Source: Pseudomonas sp. AKS31
Lineage (GTDB): Bacteria; Pseudomonadota; Gammaproteobacteria; Pseudomonadales; Pseudomonadaceae
DNA: 64,000 nt
Assembly: GCF_023634765.1 (NCBI RefSeq)
Contig: NZ_JAMLFX010000002.1
Location: 1,070,384 to 1,134,383, forward strand
Direction: 5' to 3'
Part shown: positions 8,512-16,795 of the stretch, one piece after another
Layout of the letters: each line of letters begins with the position of its first letter
Numbering within the stretch: the first letter of the stretch is position 1
Position numbers and translations under genes: made by a program
Notes under the pieces: model-generated
The model's input: only the letters and a program-made list of their open reading frames with translations
What the model was told of the DNA's origin: nothing
The model's database searches: none

Positions 8512-9756
8512 TTGCGTCTGTTCCACACCTCCGACTGGCACCTTGGGCAAAACCTGCACGGCCAGGAGCGCGATTTCGAGCACGCCTGTTTTCTCGAATG
8601 GCTGCTGCGCCAACTGCAACTGGCGCAGCCGGATGTGCTGCTGATCGCCGGGGACATCTTCGACACCGTCAATCCTCCGGTCAAAGCTCAGGAACGCCTC
8701 TACGACTTCATCGTCAGCGCCCACGAGCAGCAGCCGTTGCTGACCATCGTGATGATTGCCGGCAACCACGATTCCGGCTCGCGGATCGAATTGCCCGCGC
8801 CGTTGATGCGCCGTTTGCGCACCCACGCGTTGGGCCGTGTGTTGTGGCTGGATGACGGGCAACTGGATGCCGAACGTCTGCTGCTGCCGCTGCCAAATGC
8901 CCAAGGCGAAATTGCCGCGTGGTGCCTGGCGCTGCCGTTCCTGCGCCCGGCGGAGGTGACTGGCGCGCATCTGGGTGACAACTATTTGCGTGGCATCGGT
9001 CAGGTGCATGAATGGCTGATCGAAGCCGCCAACGCCAAGCGCAAACCCGGTCAGGCGTTGATCGCCATCAGCCACGCGCACATGGCTGGCGGCTCGGTGT
9101 CGGAAGACTCCGAGCGCAGCCTGATCATCGGCAACGCCGAAGCCCTGCCGGCCAGCCTGTTCGGGCCGAGTATCAGCTACGTCGCCCTCGGCCATTTGCA
9201 CAAGCCGCAGAAGGTCAACGGTGAAGAACGCATTCGCTACAGTGGCTCGCCGATTCCGTTGTCATTCTCGGAGATCGGCTATCAGCACCAGATCCTCGAC
9301 GTCACCCTCGACGGCGAAACCCTGGTCAGCGTCGAGCCGAAACTGATCCCGCGCTCGGTCAATCTGCAACGCATCGGCCCGGCACCGCTGGCCGAGATTC
9401 TGCTGCAACTGGCGGATCTGCCGAACATCGACTTGCTCGCCGAAACCCAACGCCAGCCGTGGCTGGAAGTGCGCGTCACCCTCGACGAGCCGCAACCGGA
9501 TCTGCGCCATCAAGTCGAAAGCGCGCTGCAAGGCAAAGCCGTACGCCTGGTGCGCATCGCCGCCGAATACGCCGGCAACCGTGGTGTTGATGGCTCGGAG
9601 GACGGCAGCGCACTGATCGAACTCGACCAACTCACCCCGCAAGAACTGTTCAGCCGCGCCTGGTTCGATAACTTCGGCAGCGAGGTCGATGAGCAAACGC
9701 TGAAGGACTTCGCCGAACTGCTGCAGGACGTGCAACTGGAGGGTGAGCAGCCATGA
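8512..9756 (+). CDS. sbcD: SbcD nuclease subunit
   Basis: Mre11-type subunit of the SbcCD double-strand nuclease, which opens DNA hairpins and removes blocked ends. 414 residues. The metallophosphoesterase motifs are present: DWH (8-10), GDIFD (47-51), GNHD (84-87), SHAH (about 187-190) and GHLHK (about 227-231). The start is a TTG at 8512 preceded by CGGAG; the protein begins MRLFHTSDWH, the family's usual N-terminus. Overlaps sbcC by ATGA at 9753-9756. Confidence 0.97.
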   Translation: MRLFHTSDWHLGQNLHGQERDFEHACFLEWLLRQLQLAQPDVLLIAGDIFDTVNPPVKAQERLYDFIVSAHEQQPLLTIVMIAGNHDSGSRIELPAPLMRRLRTHALGRVLWLDDGQLDAERLLLPLPNAQGEIAAWCLALPFLRPAEVTGAHLGDNYLRGIGQVHEWLIEAANAKRKPGQALIAISHAHMAGGSVSEDSERSLIIGNAEALPASLFGPSISYVALGHLHKPQKVNGEERIRYSGSPIPLSFSEIGYQHQILDVTLDGETLVSVEPKLIPRSVNLQRIGPAPLAEILLQLADLPNIDLLAETQRQPWLEVRVTLDEPQPDLRHQVESALQGKAVRLVRIAAEYAGNRGVDGSEDGSALIELDQLTPQELFSRAWFDNFGSEVDEQTLKDFAELLQDVQLEGEQP

Positions 9757-12700
9757 AGATTCTCGCCATTCGCTTGAAAAATCTCGCCTCGCTGGCCGGG
9801 CCGTTCGAAATCGACTTCACCGCTGAACCGCTGGCCAGCGCCGGTTTGTTTGCGATTACCGGCCCGACCGGTGCTGGTAAAAGTACTTTGCTCGACGCCT
9901 TGTGCCTGGCGTTGTTTGGCGCGGTGCCGCGTCTGAACAACACTGGCCGTGACGCCAAAGTCCCCGATGCCGACGGCGAAATTGCCACCGGCGACCCGCG
10001 CACCTTGCTGCGTCGCGGTACCGGCGAAGGTTATGCCGAAGTGGATTTCGTCGGTGTCGATGGCCGTCGCTATCGGGCACGTTGGGAAGCTAACCGTGCG
10101 CGCGAGAAGGCCGGCGGCAAGTTGCAGGCCAGCCGGCAGAGCCTGCGCGACATCGATCAGGATCAACTGCTCGCCAGCCAGAAAGGTGAATACAAAACCC
10201 AGCTGGAAGCTGCGCTCGGCCTGAACTTCGAACAGTTCACTCGCGCCGTGTTGCTGGCGCAGAGCGAGTTCAGCGCGTTCCTCAAGGCCGACGACAACGA
10301 CCGCAGCGAACTGTTGGAAAAACTCACCGACACCGCGCTGTACACCCGTCTCGGCCGCCGCGCCTTCGACAAGACCAAAGAGGCCCGCGAAGCACACAAG
10401 CTGTTGCAGGATCAGGCCACCGGCGTGACCCCGTTGGCGCCCGAAGCGCGGGCCGAGTTGGATGAGCGCTTCAATGCCGCGCAACAGCAAATGAAGTTGC
10501 AGCAGGCGCAGCTCAAGCAGCTTGAGCAACAGCACGGCTGGCTCAAGGATTTACGTGTGTTGCAGGACGCGCAGCAAGCCGCCGCTGAGCAACTGCACAG
10601 TGCCCAGCAGCAAGCGGAAGGTCTGGCCGGCGAACGGGTGAAACTGACGCGCCTGGAGCAACTCGGACCGCAACGGCATCAGTTCGCGCGCAAAAGCGAA
10701 CTCGATGCGCTGTTGGCGCCGTTAGCCGCACAAATCGCCGCGCATACCCGGCAACATGCCGAACTGACTGAGCGCCAGACGCAGCTGGAACAAAACCTCG
10801 AGGCGGCGAAAGTCGCCCTGAGCGACGCGCAACAACGGCAAAGCGAAAACGCACCGCTGTTGCGTCAGGCCTTTGAAGAACAAAGCACCCTCGCCCGCTT
10901 GGCCAAGGATGTCGCGCAAAGCACCGAAGCCAAGCTCAATGCGCAGCAGGCTTGCACCGAGGGCCAGAATGCCATTCAAGCCTTGCTGGATAAACAGACC
11001 CAAGTCGCCGAGCGCCTGCAGCGCATCGCCGCCGAACTTGAGCAAAGCGCTCATCTGGCGCCGCTGAGTGACGCGTGGAATGCCTACCGCGATCGCCTGC
11101 AACAGCTGATGCTGATCGGCAATCGCTTGAACAAGGGCCAAGCGGAACTGGCGAGCCTCGAAGAAAACGCCACCCGCAGCGCCGCAGAGCTGACCACGCA
11201 GAAACAGCAACTTGAAGTGCTATTCAAGGAGGCCGGCGCCGAACCTGATGCCGTCGCCGAACAGATCGGCCTCCTCGGCACGCTGTTGCAGGACAACCGC
11301 AAGCAACTGCGCGCCTTCGAAGATTTATCACGCCTGTGGGCCACGCAACAGGATCTGGACAAGCGCAGCGCCGAGTTGCAACAGCGCCAGCTCAGCGCCC
11401 AGCAGGAACGCGAACGCCTGACTCAGGACGGCGTGAAAACCAAAGCCGAGCTGACCGTCGCCGAGCAAACCCTTAACGTCACCCGCGAACTGCTTGAACG
11501 CCAGCGGCTGGCGCGCAGTGCCAGTGTCGAGGAGTTGCGCGCGCAGTTGCAGGACGATCAGCCGTGCCCGGTCTGCGGCAGCAACGAGCACCCGTATCAT
11601 CAGCCTGAAGCGCTGCTGCAAAGTCTTGGCCGTCACGATGAAAGCGAGCAGGCCAATGCGCAGCAGGTGGTCGATCAGCTCAAGGAAAAACTCATCGAGC
11701 TGCGTGCCGAAGTCGGTGGCGTGATTGCTCAGCAGAAAGAATTGCTGCAACAGCAGGAACAACTGGTCAGCCAGCAGCAAGCCTTGGCGCCAAGCCTCGA
11801 CGCGCATCCGCTGGCCGCGCAGTTGTTCAATCAGGACGCCGACAAGCGCGATGCCTGGCTCGCCCGACAAAACGAGCAACTGAATCAGAGCATCACTCAG
11901 GACGAACAACGCCAAAGCGCCCTGCTCACCTTGCAACAGGACGCTGCGCGGCTGACCCAGCAATTGCGCCAGGCCGAAACTGCGCACCAGCAAGCGGCGC
12001 AGCACCTAAGCAATCAGCAGCGCGAGCTGAGCAGCGACCGTCAGCGCTTCGACGAAGAACTCAGCGCGTTCGGCAATCTGCTGCCAGCCGACACCCTTGA
12101 AGCCTTGCGCCAGGAGCCGGCGGCGACGTTCATGCAGCTTGACCGGCAGATCGCCGAGCGCCTGGCGCAGGTCGAGCAGCAGAAAGAAGAACTGGCCGAG
12201 CAGCAACAGCGGCAACAGACGCTGGAGAAAGAACAGGATCGCCAGCAGACCCGTGCACAACAGTTGCTCAGCGCCGAACAGCAATTCACTGCGCTGACCG
12301 AACAACAGCAAGCCTGCCAGCAGAAAATCGCGCAATTGCTCGGCGAGCACAGCAGCGCCGAGCACTGGCAGCAGCAGCTTGAGCAAGCGGTCGAACAGGC
12401 GCGCAATGCCGAAACCGGCACCGCGCAGGAACTGCAAAACCTGCGCACGCAACTTGTGCAGATCGTCGCCGAACTCAAGGCGCAGCAGGAACGTTTGCAG
12501 GCGCTGCAAAGCGAAGAGCGGGATCTGGCCGGCAAGATTGCCGACTGGCGCGCCCGCCATCCGGAGCTGGATGACGGTGGCCTCGAAGATCTGTTACGGG
12601 TCGATGACGCGCAAGTCGCCGAACTGCGCCAGCGCTTGCAGCACAACGAAAAAACCATCGAACAGGCCAAGGTGTTGCTGCAGGAACGTGACCAGCGTCT

Positions 12701-13394
12701 GCTCGATCATCAGGCGCAGCACAACGGCAACCTCGATGCCGAACAACTGGCCAGCGCCCTCACCGACCTGCAAAACCAGTTCACCGTCAGCGAGCAACAG
12801 TGCGCCGAACTGCGTGCCGAACAGGTCGAAGACCAGCGCCGGCAGAACGCCAATCAGGCGCTGGCGCAGCAGATCGCCTCGGCCTACGCCGAATATCAGC
12901 GCTGGGCGCGATTGAGTGCCTTGATCGGTTCGGCGACCGGCGACACCTTCCGCAAGATCGCCCAGGCCTACAACCTCGATTTGCTCGTGCATCACGCCAA
13001 CGTGCAACTGCGCCAACTGGTCAAACGCTATCGCTTGAAACGCGGCGGTAGCATGCTCGGCCTGCTGGTGATGGACACGGAAATGGGCGATGAGCTGCGC
13101 TCGGTGCATTCGTTGTCCGGCGGCGAGACGTTCCTGGTGTCGCTGGCGCTGGCGCTGGGTCTGGCATCGATGGCGTCGAGCACGCTGAAAATCGAATCGC
13201 TGTTTATCGATGAAGGCTTTGGCAGCCTCGATCCTGAGTCGTTGCAACTGGCGATGGATGCGCTCGATGGGTTGCAGGCGCAGGGCCGCAAGGTCGCGGT
13301 GATTTCCCACGTGCAGGAAATGCACGAGCGGATCCCGGTGCAGATTCAGGTGCAGCGTCAGGGCAACGGGTTGAGCACCCTGGAGGTGAAATGA
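9753..13394 (+). CDS. sbcC: SbcC ATPase subunit
   Basis: Rad50-type SMC-like ATPase partner of SbcD, 1213 residues and so somewhat longer than the roughly 1050-residue E. coli protein. Walker A (GPTGAGKS) is at 37-44; long Gln/Glu-rich coiled coils flank the zinc hook CPVC at about 604-607; the ABC signature LSGGE is near 1121 and the Walker B region (FIDEGFGSLD) near 1150. The coiled-coil arms are very rich in Gln. Couples by ATGA overlap to sbcD upstream and to a glutathione transferase gene downstream. Confidence 0.97.
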   Translation: MKILAIRLKNLASLAGPFEIDFTAEPLASAGLFAITGPTGAGKSTLLDALCLALFGAVPRLNNTGRDAKVPDADGEIATGDPRTLLRRGTGEGYAEVDFVGVDGRRYRARWEANRAREKAGGKLQASRQSLRDIDQDQLLASQKGEYKTQLEAALGLNFEQFTRAVLLAQSEFSAFLKADDNDRSELLEKLTDTALYTRLGRRAFDKTKEAREAHKLLQDQATGVTPLAPEARAELDERFNAAQQQMKLQQAQLKQLEQQHGWLKDLRVLQDAQQAAAEQLHSAQQQAEGLAGERVKLTRLEQLGPQRHQFARKSELDALLAPLAAQIAAHTRQHAELTERQTQLEQNLEAAKVALSDAQQRQSENAPLLRQAFEEQSTLARLAKDVAQSTEAKLNAQQACTEGQNAIQALLDKQTQVAERLQRIAAELEQSAHLAPLSDAWNAYRDRLQQLMLIGNRLNKGQAELASLEENATRSAAELTTQKQQLEVLFKEAGAEPDAVAEQIGLLGTLLQDNRKQLRAFEDLSRLWATQQDLDKRSAELQQRQLSAQQERERLTQDGVKTKAELTVAEQTLNVTRELLERQRLARSASVEELRAQLQDDQPCPVCGSNEHPYHQPEALLQSLGRHDESEQANAQQVVDQLKEKLIELRAEVGGVIAQQKELLQQQEQLVSQQQALAPSLDAHPLAAQLFNQDADKRDAWLARQNEQLNQSITQDEQRQSALLTLQQDAARLTQQLRQAETAHQQAAQHLSNQQRELSSDRQRFDEELSAFGNLLPADTLEALRQEPAATFMQLDRQIAERLAQVEQQKEELAEQQQRQQTLEKEQDRQQTRAQQLLSAEQQFTALTEQQQACQQKIAQLLGEHSSAEHWQQQLEQAVEQARNAETGTAQELQNLRTQLVQIVAELKAQQERLQALQSEERDLAGKIADWRARHPELDDGGLEDLLRVDDAQVAELRQRLQHNEKTIEQAKVLLQERDQRLLDHQAQHNGNLDAEQLASALTDLQNQFTVSEQQCAELRAEQVEDQRRQNANQALAQQIASAYAEYQRWARLSALIGSATGDTFRKIAQAYNLDLLVHHANVQLRQLVKRYRLKRGGSMLGLLVMDTEMGDELRSVHSLSGGETFLVSLALALGLASMASSTLKIESLFIDEGFGSLDPESLQLAMDALDGLQAQGRKVAVISHVQEMHERIPVQIQVQRQGNGLSTLEVK

Positions 13395-13975
13395 ACACGC
13401 TGTATTCCTTCCGCCGCTGCCCGTACGCGATGCGGGCGCGGATGGCGTTGCGCTATTCGGGTGTGCCGGTGGACATCATCGAAGTCAGCCTCAAGGCCAA
13501 ACCGGCCGAGATGCTGGCGATCTCGCCCAAGGGCACAGTGCCGGTGCTGGATGCCGGTGGCCGAGTGATCGACGAGAGTCTGGAGATCATGCGCTGGGCG
13601 TTAGCGCAGAATGATCCGCAAGATTGGCTGCTGGATGACGACTCAAGGATTGCTGAATTGATCGACGCGAATGATCAGGGGTTCAAGCTGCACTTGAATC
13701 GCTACAAATACGCCGAGCGCTACCCGGAGCAGCCGATGGAAGTTTATCGGGCTGAGGGGGCGTTGTTCTTGCAGAGGCTGGATGAGCTGCTGACCGATCG
13801 TCAGTACTTGCTGGCCGATCATGCCAGCCTGGCGGATATCGCCCTGCTGCCCTTCGTTCGACAGTTTGCCCATGTTGATCGTGAGTGGTTTGCGCAGACG
13901 CCTTATGTTCGGTTGCAGGCCTGGTTGCAGCGCTTCCTCGAATCCGAGCTATTCACTTCGATCATGAAGAAATAA
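13391..13975 (+). CDS. Glutathione S-transferase family protein
   Basis: 194 residues, with a thioredoxin-fold N-terminal domain that starts YSFRRCPYAMRARMAL and a helical C-terminal domain. Cys10 in the CPYA motif suggests a glutaredoxin-like, omega-type active site rather than a Tyr/Ser type. Starts inside the sbcC stop (ATGA), so it is co-translated with sbcDC, an arrangement with no obvious functional logic. Substrate unknown. Confidence 0.88.
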   Translation: MNTLYSFRRCPYAMRARMALRYSGVPVDIIEVSLKAKPAEMLAISPKGTVPVLDAGGRVIDESLEIMRWALAQNDPQDWLLDDDSRIAELIDANDQGFKLHLNRYKYAERYPEQPMEVYRAEGALFLQRLDELLTDRQYLLADHASLADIALLPFVRQFAHVDREWFAQTPYVRLQAWLQRFLESELFTSIMKK

Positions 13976-13991
13976 CCCTTACCCTCCTGCT

Positions 13992-14100
13992 TTGATCGTT
14001 CCCACGCTCTGCGTGGGAATGCCTCAAGGGACGCTCTGCGTTCCAATCGGACGCGGAGCGTCCGGGGCTGCATTCCCACGCGGAGCGTGGGAACGATCAG
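13992..14100. repeat. Palindromic REP, GATCGTTCCCACGC...GCGTGGGAACGATC family
   Basis: Terminal inverted copies of GATCGTTCCCACGCTCTGCG enclose two further short inverted GACGCTCTGCGT/GACGCGGAGCGTC segments. A single palindrome of the same family is at 40562-40594. It separates the sbcDC operon from the convergent small-protein pair. Confidence 0.8.
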
Positions 14101-14358
14101 TCAGGCCAGCGCGTTGCACATGCCGAGGGCCATGCAATCTATCTCGAATGGCCCGAGAAAGTCGGCCGAGACTTTCACCGGCGGATTGCCGGCCATCAGC
14201 CCCAAGGTATTCGCCCGTTCGATGTTGTGCGCGATATTGTGATTGGCCTCTATGGCTCTGGCCAATGCGCCCACCGAGCCCTGGCCGATGCCCAATAATG
14301 AAGCGCCGTTGGTGAAAAACGCCAAACCGGCGACTACCCAAAGTCTGTAGCCTTTCAT
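14101..14358 (-). CDS. Small exported or membrane protein, hypothetical
   Basis: 85 residues. An N-terminal hydrophobic segment (YRLWVVAGLAFFTNGASLLG) is followed by an amphipathic region and ends CNALA. Start at 14358 lies in an ATGA overlap with the upstream small membrane gene, so the two are coupled. The frame extends upstream without coding character. No family recognised. Confidence 0.65.
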   Translation of the reverse strand: MKGYRLWVVAGLAFFTNGASLLGIGQGSVGALARAIEANHNIAHNIERANTLGLMAGNPPVKVSADFLGPFEIDCMALGMCNALA

Positions 14359-14567
14359 GCGCCGCCGACTCCCGCGAGTTCGGCCCGGTCGACCATCACG
14401 CTTTGCGAGCGCAGTTCGAACTGGACGCCGGGGTGGGCGACTTGAATCGGCGCTTCGAAGCTGTGTTCCATCTGCGAGGCGATGCTGACGACCAGTACCA
14501 CGGCCAGGTAAAGACCGATGGCCAGATAGGCGCCGCGTTTGGCTGAATGAAGGATTGCGCTGGCCAT
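14355..14567 (-). CDS. Small membrane protein, hypothetical
   Basis: 70 residues with one clear membrane helix (about 12-33, AYLAIGLYLAVVLVVSIAS) and a short soluble tail. The start at 14567 follows a CGGGAGAACACC ribosome binding site. First gene of a two-gene unit with 14101-14358. Family not recognised; possibly a small envelope complex. Confidence 0.65.
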   Translation of the reverse strand: MASAILHSAKRGAYLAIGLYLAVVLVVSIASQMEHSFEAPIQVAHPGVQFELRSQSVMVDRAELAGVGGA

Positions 14568-14733
14568 GGTGTTCTCCCGTGGGCATGTTTCGATGTCCAC
14601 AGAATCAATCAAAAAAGCCGCGCTAACCACTCAGGGTTTGCCATAGTAAACATCAGCTTCGTTGATTATTTAGCCAGTCTATGGACGTGTTGCACATTCG
14701 CTATGGCACCGAGATTTTTTGCCCACGCAGGCG

Positions 14734-14806
14734 TGTAGGAGCTGCCGAAGGCTGCGATCTTTTGACGTTGAAGATCAAGAGATCGCAGCCTTCGGCAGCT
14801 CCTACA
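14734..14806. repeat. REP inverted pair, GTAGGAGCTGCCGAAGG family
   Basis: Facing REP copies with a spacer of about ten bases, between the small-protein pair and the small exported gene at 14830. Confidence 0.88.
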
Positions 14807-14829
14807 GGGAGTTGTTCGAAGCGGGCATT

Positions 14830-15009
14830 TCAGTGTTGGGCTTTGTGATCCAGGGCGGCGTAGAAGTTGGCGCTCTGTTGCAGGTATTTCTGGGTGTAGC
14901 TCTGGGTGTGGGATTTTTTGCTGTTGATTTCAACGTTGGCACTGGCTGGCAGCACAACGGTGGCAGAGATGGCGGAAGCGGCAATCACGGAGAAGAGATT
15001 GAAGTTCAT
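14830..15009 (-). CDS. Small secreted protein, hypothetical
   Basis: 59 residues beginning with a signal peptide (MNFNLFSVIAASAISATVVL, cleavage after PASA) and leaving a polar mature peptide of about 34 residues rich in Ser, Gln and Lys. Start at 15009 is chosen because GAGGGTT lies at the right distance; the open frame continues upstream without a site. Stands alone. A small periplasmic peptide of unknown role. Confidence 0.7.
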   Translation of the reverse strand: MNFNLFSVIAASAISATVVLPASANVEINSKKSHTQSYTQKYLQQSANFYAALDHKAQH

Positions 15010-15136
15010 GGCGGTAACCCTCGTGTTCGGTTGGCTTGTTTGCCCGGTTGGGCCGTGAAGCAAACTTAACGCTCGAGGGTTGATCGCTTGAAATGCTTTG
15101 TAGCATTACCGGATATCAGCGCGATTAATACAAAGA

Positions 15137-15163
15137 GGCAGGCCCCGTAAACCGGGGCCTGTG
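15137..15163 (-). terminator. Hairpin after lactonase gene
   Basis: A GC-rich stem (CAGGCCCC/GGGGCCTG) with a short loop, a few bases past the lactonase stop; the run after it on the minus strand is T-rich but interrupted. Confidence 0.6.
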
Positions 15164-15165
15164 GC

Positions 15166-16341
15166 TTATTGTCGCACTAGAAACTTGAGGTCGCTCGGCG
15201 CGTCCATCGGCAGTTTTTGCACGGTTTTGCCGAGCAGACCGGTTTTGCCATCGCGCTCGACGACGACAATCTGGTTGCTCTTCTGGTTGGCGATCAGCAG
15301 GAATTTGCCACTCGGGTCGAGGCTGAACTCGCGCGGGTGATCACCGTCCACCGAGCGTTTTTGCAGTTCTTTGAGCTGGCCGCTCGCCGGATCAATCGCA
15401 AAGACCACCAGTTGATTAGCGGTGCCACGGTTGCTGACGTAGAGGAACTTGCCATCCGCCGAAGCGTGCAGCGCCGCCGCAGCCTTGTCCGAAGTCGGCT
15501 GGCCAGCCGCCAGATCGACCAGTTGCGTCTGGGTCAGCACGCCGTCGTGGTAATCGAACACCGCGACCTGCGCGCTCATTTCCATGGTCAGCCAGGCGTG
15601 TTTGCCGTCAGCACTGAACAGCAAGTGACGCGGGCCGCTGCCGGCAGGCAACGGCACAGAAGCGGTTTTCGCTGGGGTCAGCGGCAGCTCTGGGTTGGCC
15701 TTCGGATCGAACTGGTAAATGAACACCTTGTCCGCGCCCAGATCATTGGAGAACACGTAGCGGCCATCCGGCGAAGAAACCGTCGAGTGCACGTGGTTCG
15801 AAGCCTGGCGCTCAGGATTGACCCGGCTCGCCGGGTGCGCGCTCATCTGCACCACCGGTTTGAGTTTGCCATCAGCACCGACCGGCAATACCGCCAGCGT
15901 TCCACCCGGGTCTTCCACCACCGAGTAGTTGCTGACGAACAGATGGCTGGCATCGCCGCTGAGGCTGGAATGAGTCGGCTCGTTGCCCAGGCTCTGCACT
16001 TGATTGATCAGGCTCAGGGCGTGGGTCTTGGGGTCGATCGAATAGCTGCTGACGCGACCGACCGGGTCTTTCTGGCCCGGGCCGTTTTCGTTGACCACGA
16101 ACAGGCGCTGCTGATCTTTGGACAGGGTCAGCCACGACGGATTTTCGCTCTTCACCACTTGCAGCGGTTTGGCGTCGATCTGGCCGGTGGCGCTGTCGAA
16201 GTTCATGCGATAGATGCCCTGACTGGTGCCAGCGGTGTAGGAGCCGACCAGCAACTGGTAGCCTTCGGCGGACGCCGTGGACAGGCCCATGGCGCCGACG
16301 CTGCCGGCCATCAGCAGCGGCCAGAATTTACGCATTTTCAT
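15166..16341 (-). CDS. Lactonase family beta-propeller protein
   Basis: 391 residues with a signal peptide (about 1-25, ending STASA) and then a seven-bladed beta-propeller of the YbhE/6-phosphogluconolactonase fold (repeats such as LFVSNYS, FVVNENG and FLYVSNRG). The signal peptide argues for a periplasmic enzyme or binding protein rather than the cytosolic phosphogluconolactonase. The gene overlaps the upstream small gene by ATGA. It lies just before a sugar-acid cluster, so a lactonase role there is possible but not shown by operon structure. Confidence 0.85.
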   Translation of the reverse strand: MKMRKFWPLLMAGSVGAMGLSTASAEGYQLLVGSYTAGTSQGIYRMNFDSATGQIDAKPLQVVKSENPSWLTLSKDQQRLFVVNENGPGQKDPVGRVSSYSIDPKTHALSLINQVQSLGNEPTHSSLSGDASHLFVSNYSVVEDPGGTLAVLPVGADGKLKPVVQMSAHPASRVNPERQASNHVHSTVSSPDGRYVFSNDLGADKVFIYQFDPKANPELPLTPAKTASVPLPAGSGPRHLLFSADGKHAWLTMEMSAQVAVFDYHDGVLTQTQLVDLAAGQPTSDKAAAALHASADGKFLYVSNRGTANQLVVFAIDPASGQLKELQKRSVDGDHPREFSLDPSGKFLLIANQKSNQIVVVERDGKTGLLGKTVQKLPMDAPSDLKFLVRQ

Positions 16342-16640
16342 TGATTGTCATCCTCGTCGTCGCTGCTGCTGACTACGTCGCCATGACAAACCAGGCGGTG
16401 TTCGCCGATCGCTTTGGTTTCATTGAAATAGCCGACGATCAACCAGCTCTGTAAAGAGTCGTCGAAGGTTGCAGCGGCAACCTGCGCCGGCGTGAATTCC
16501 CAATGCTTGGCCGTATGACCATCGATGCATTCGATGTGCAGGTTGTCGTCTTCGTCGAGGGCGAATTCGAAGGCATGCAGGCCGTCGATTTCCACCATAC
16601 CGCAGTGTTCGAGGGCGTTGAGAAGGGTTTGGGCAGTCAT
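16338..16640 (-). CDS. Small acidic conserved protein
   Basis: 100 residues, acidic and ending in an Asp/Ser-rich tail (SSSDDEDDNQ). Start MTAQTLLNALEH at 16640 follows a GAAAGAC purine stretch; upstream extension lacks coding character. First gene of an operon with the lactonase, joined by ATGA. Soluble, no catalytic motif that I recognise. Function unknown. Confidence 0.72.
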   Translation of the reverse strand: MTAQTLLNALEHCGMVEIDGLHAFEFALDEDDNLHIECIDGHTAKHWEFTPAQVAAATFDDSLQSWLIVGYFNETKAIGEHRLVCHGDVVSSSDDEDDNQ

Positions 16641-16700
16641 GGCAAACAGTCTTTCTAGGGGGGAAAGGGCCAATGATAGCTCATGGCGCTCCACTCCCGA

Positions 16701-16784
16701 GTAGGAGCTGCCGAAGGCTGCGATCTTTTGATTTTGTTTTTTTAGATCAAGATCAAAAGATCGCAGCCTTCAGCAGCTCCTACA
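16701..16784. repeat. REP inverted pair, GTAGGAGCTGCCGAAGG family
   Basis: Facing copies around a T/A-rich loop. It separates two minus-strand operons and lies just after the semialdehyde dehydrogenase stop. Confidence 0.88.
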
Positions 16785-16795
16785 GGGGTACCGTG

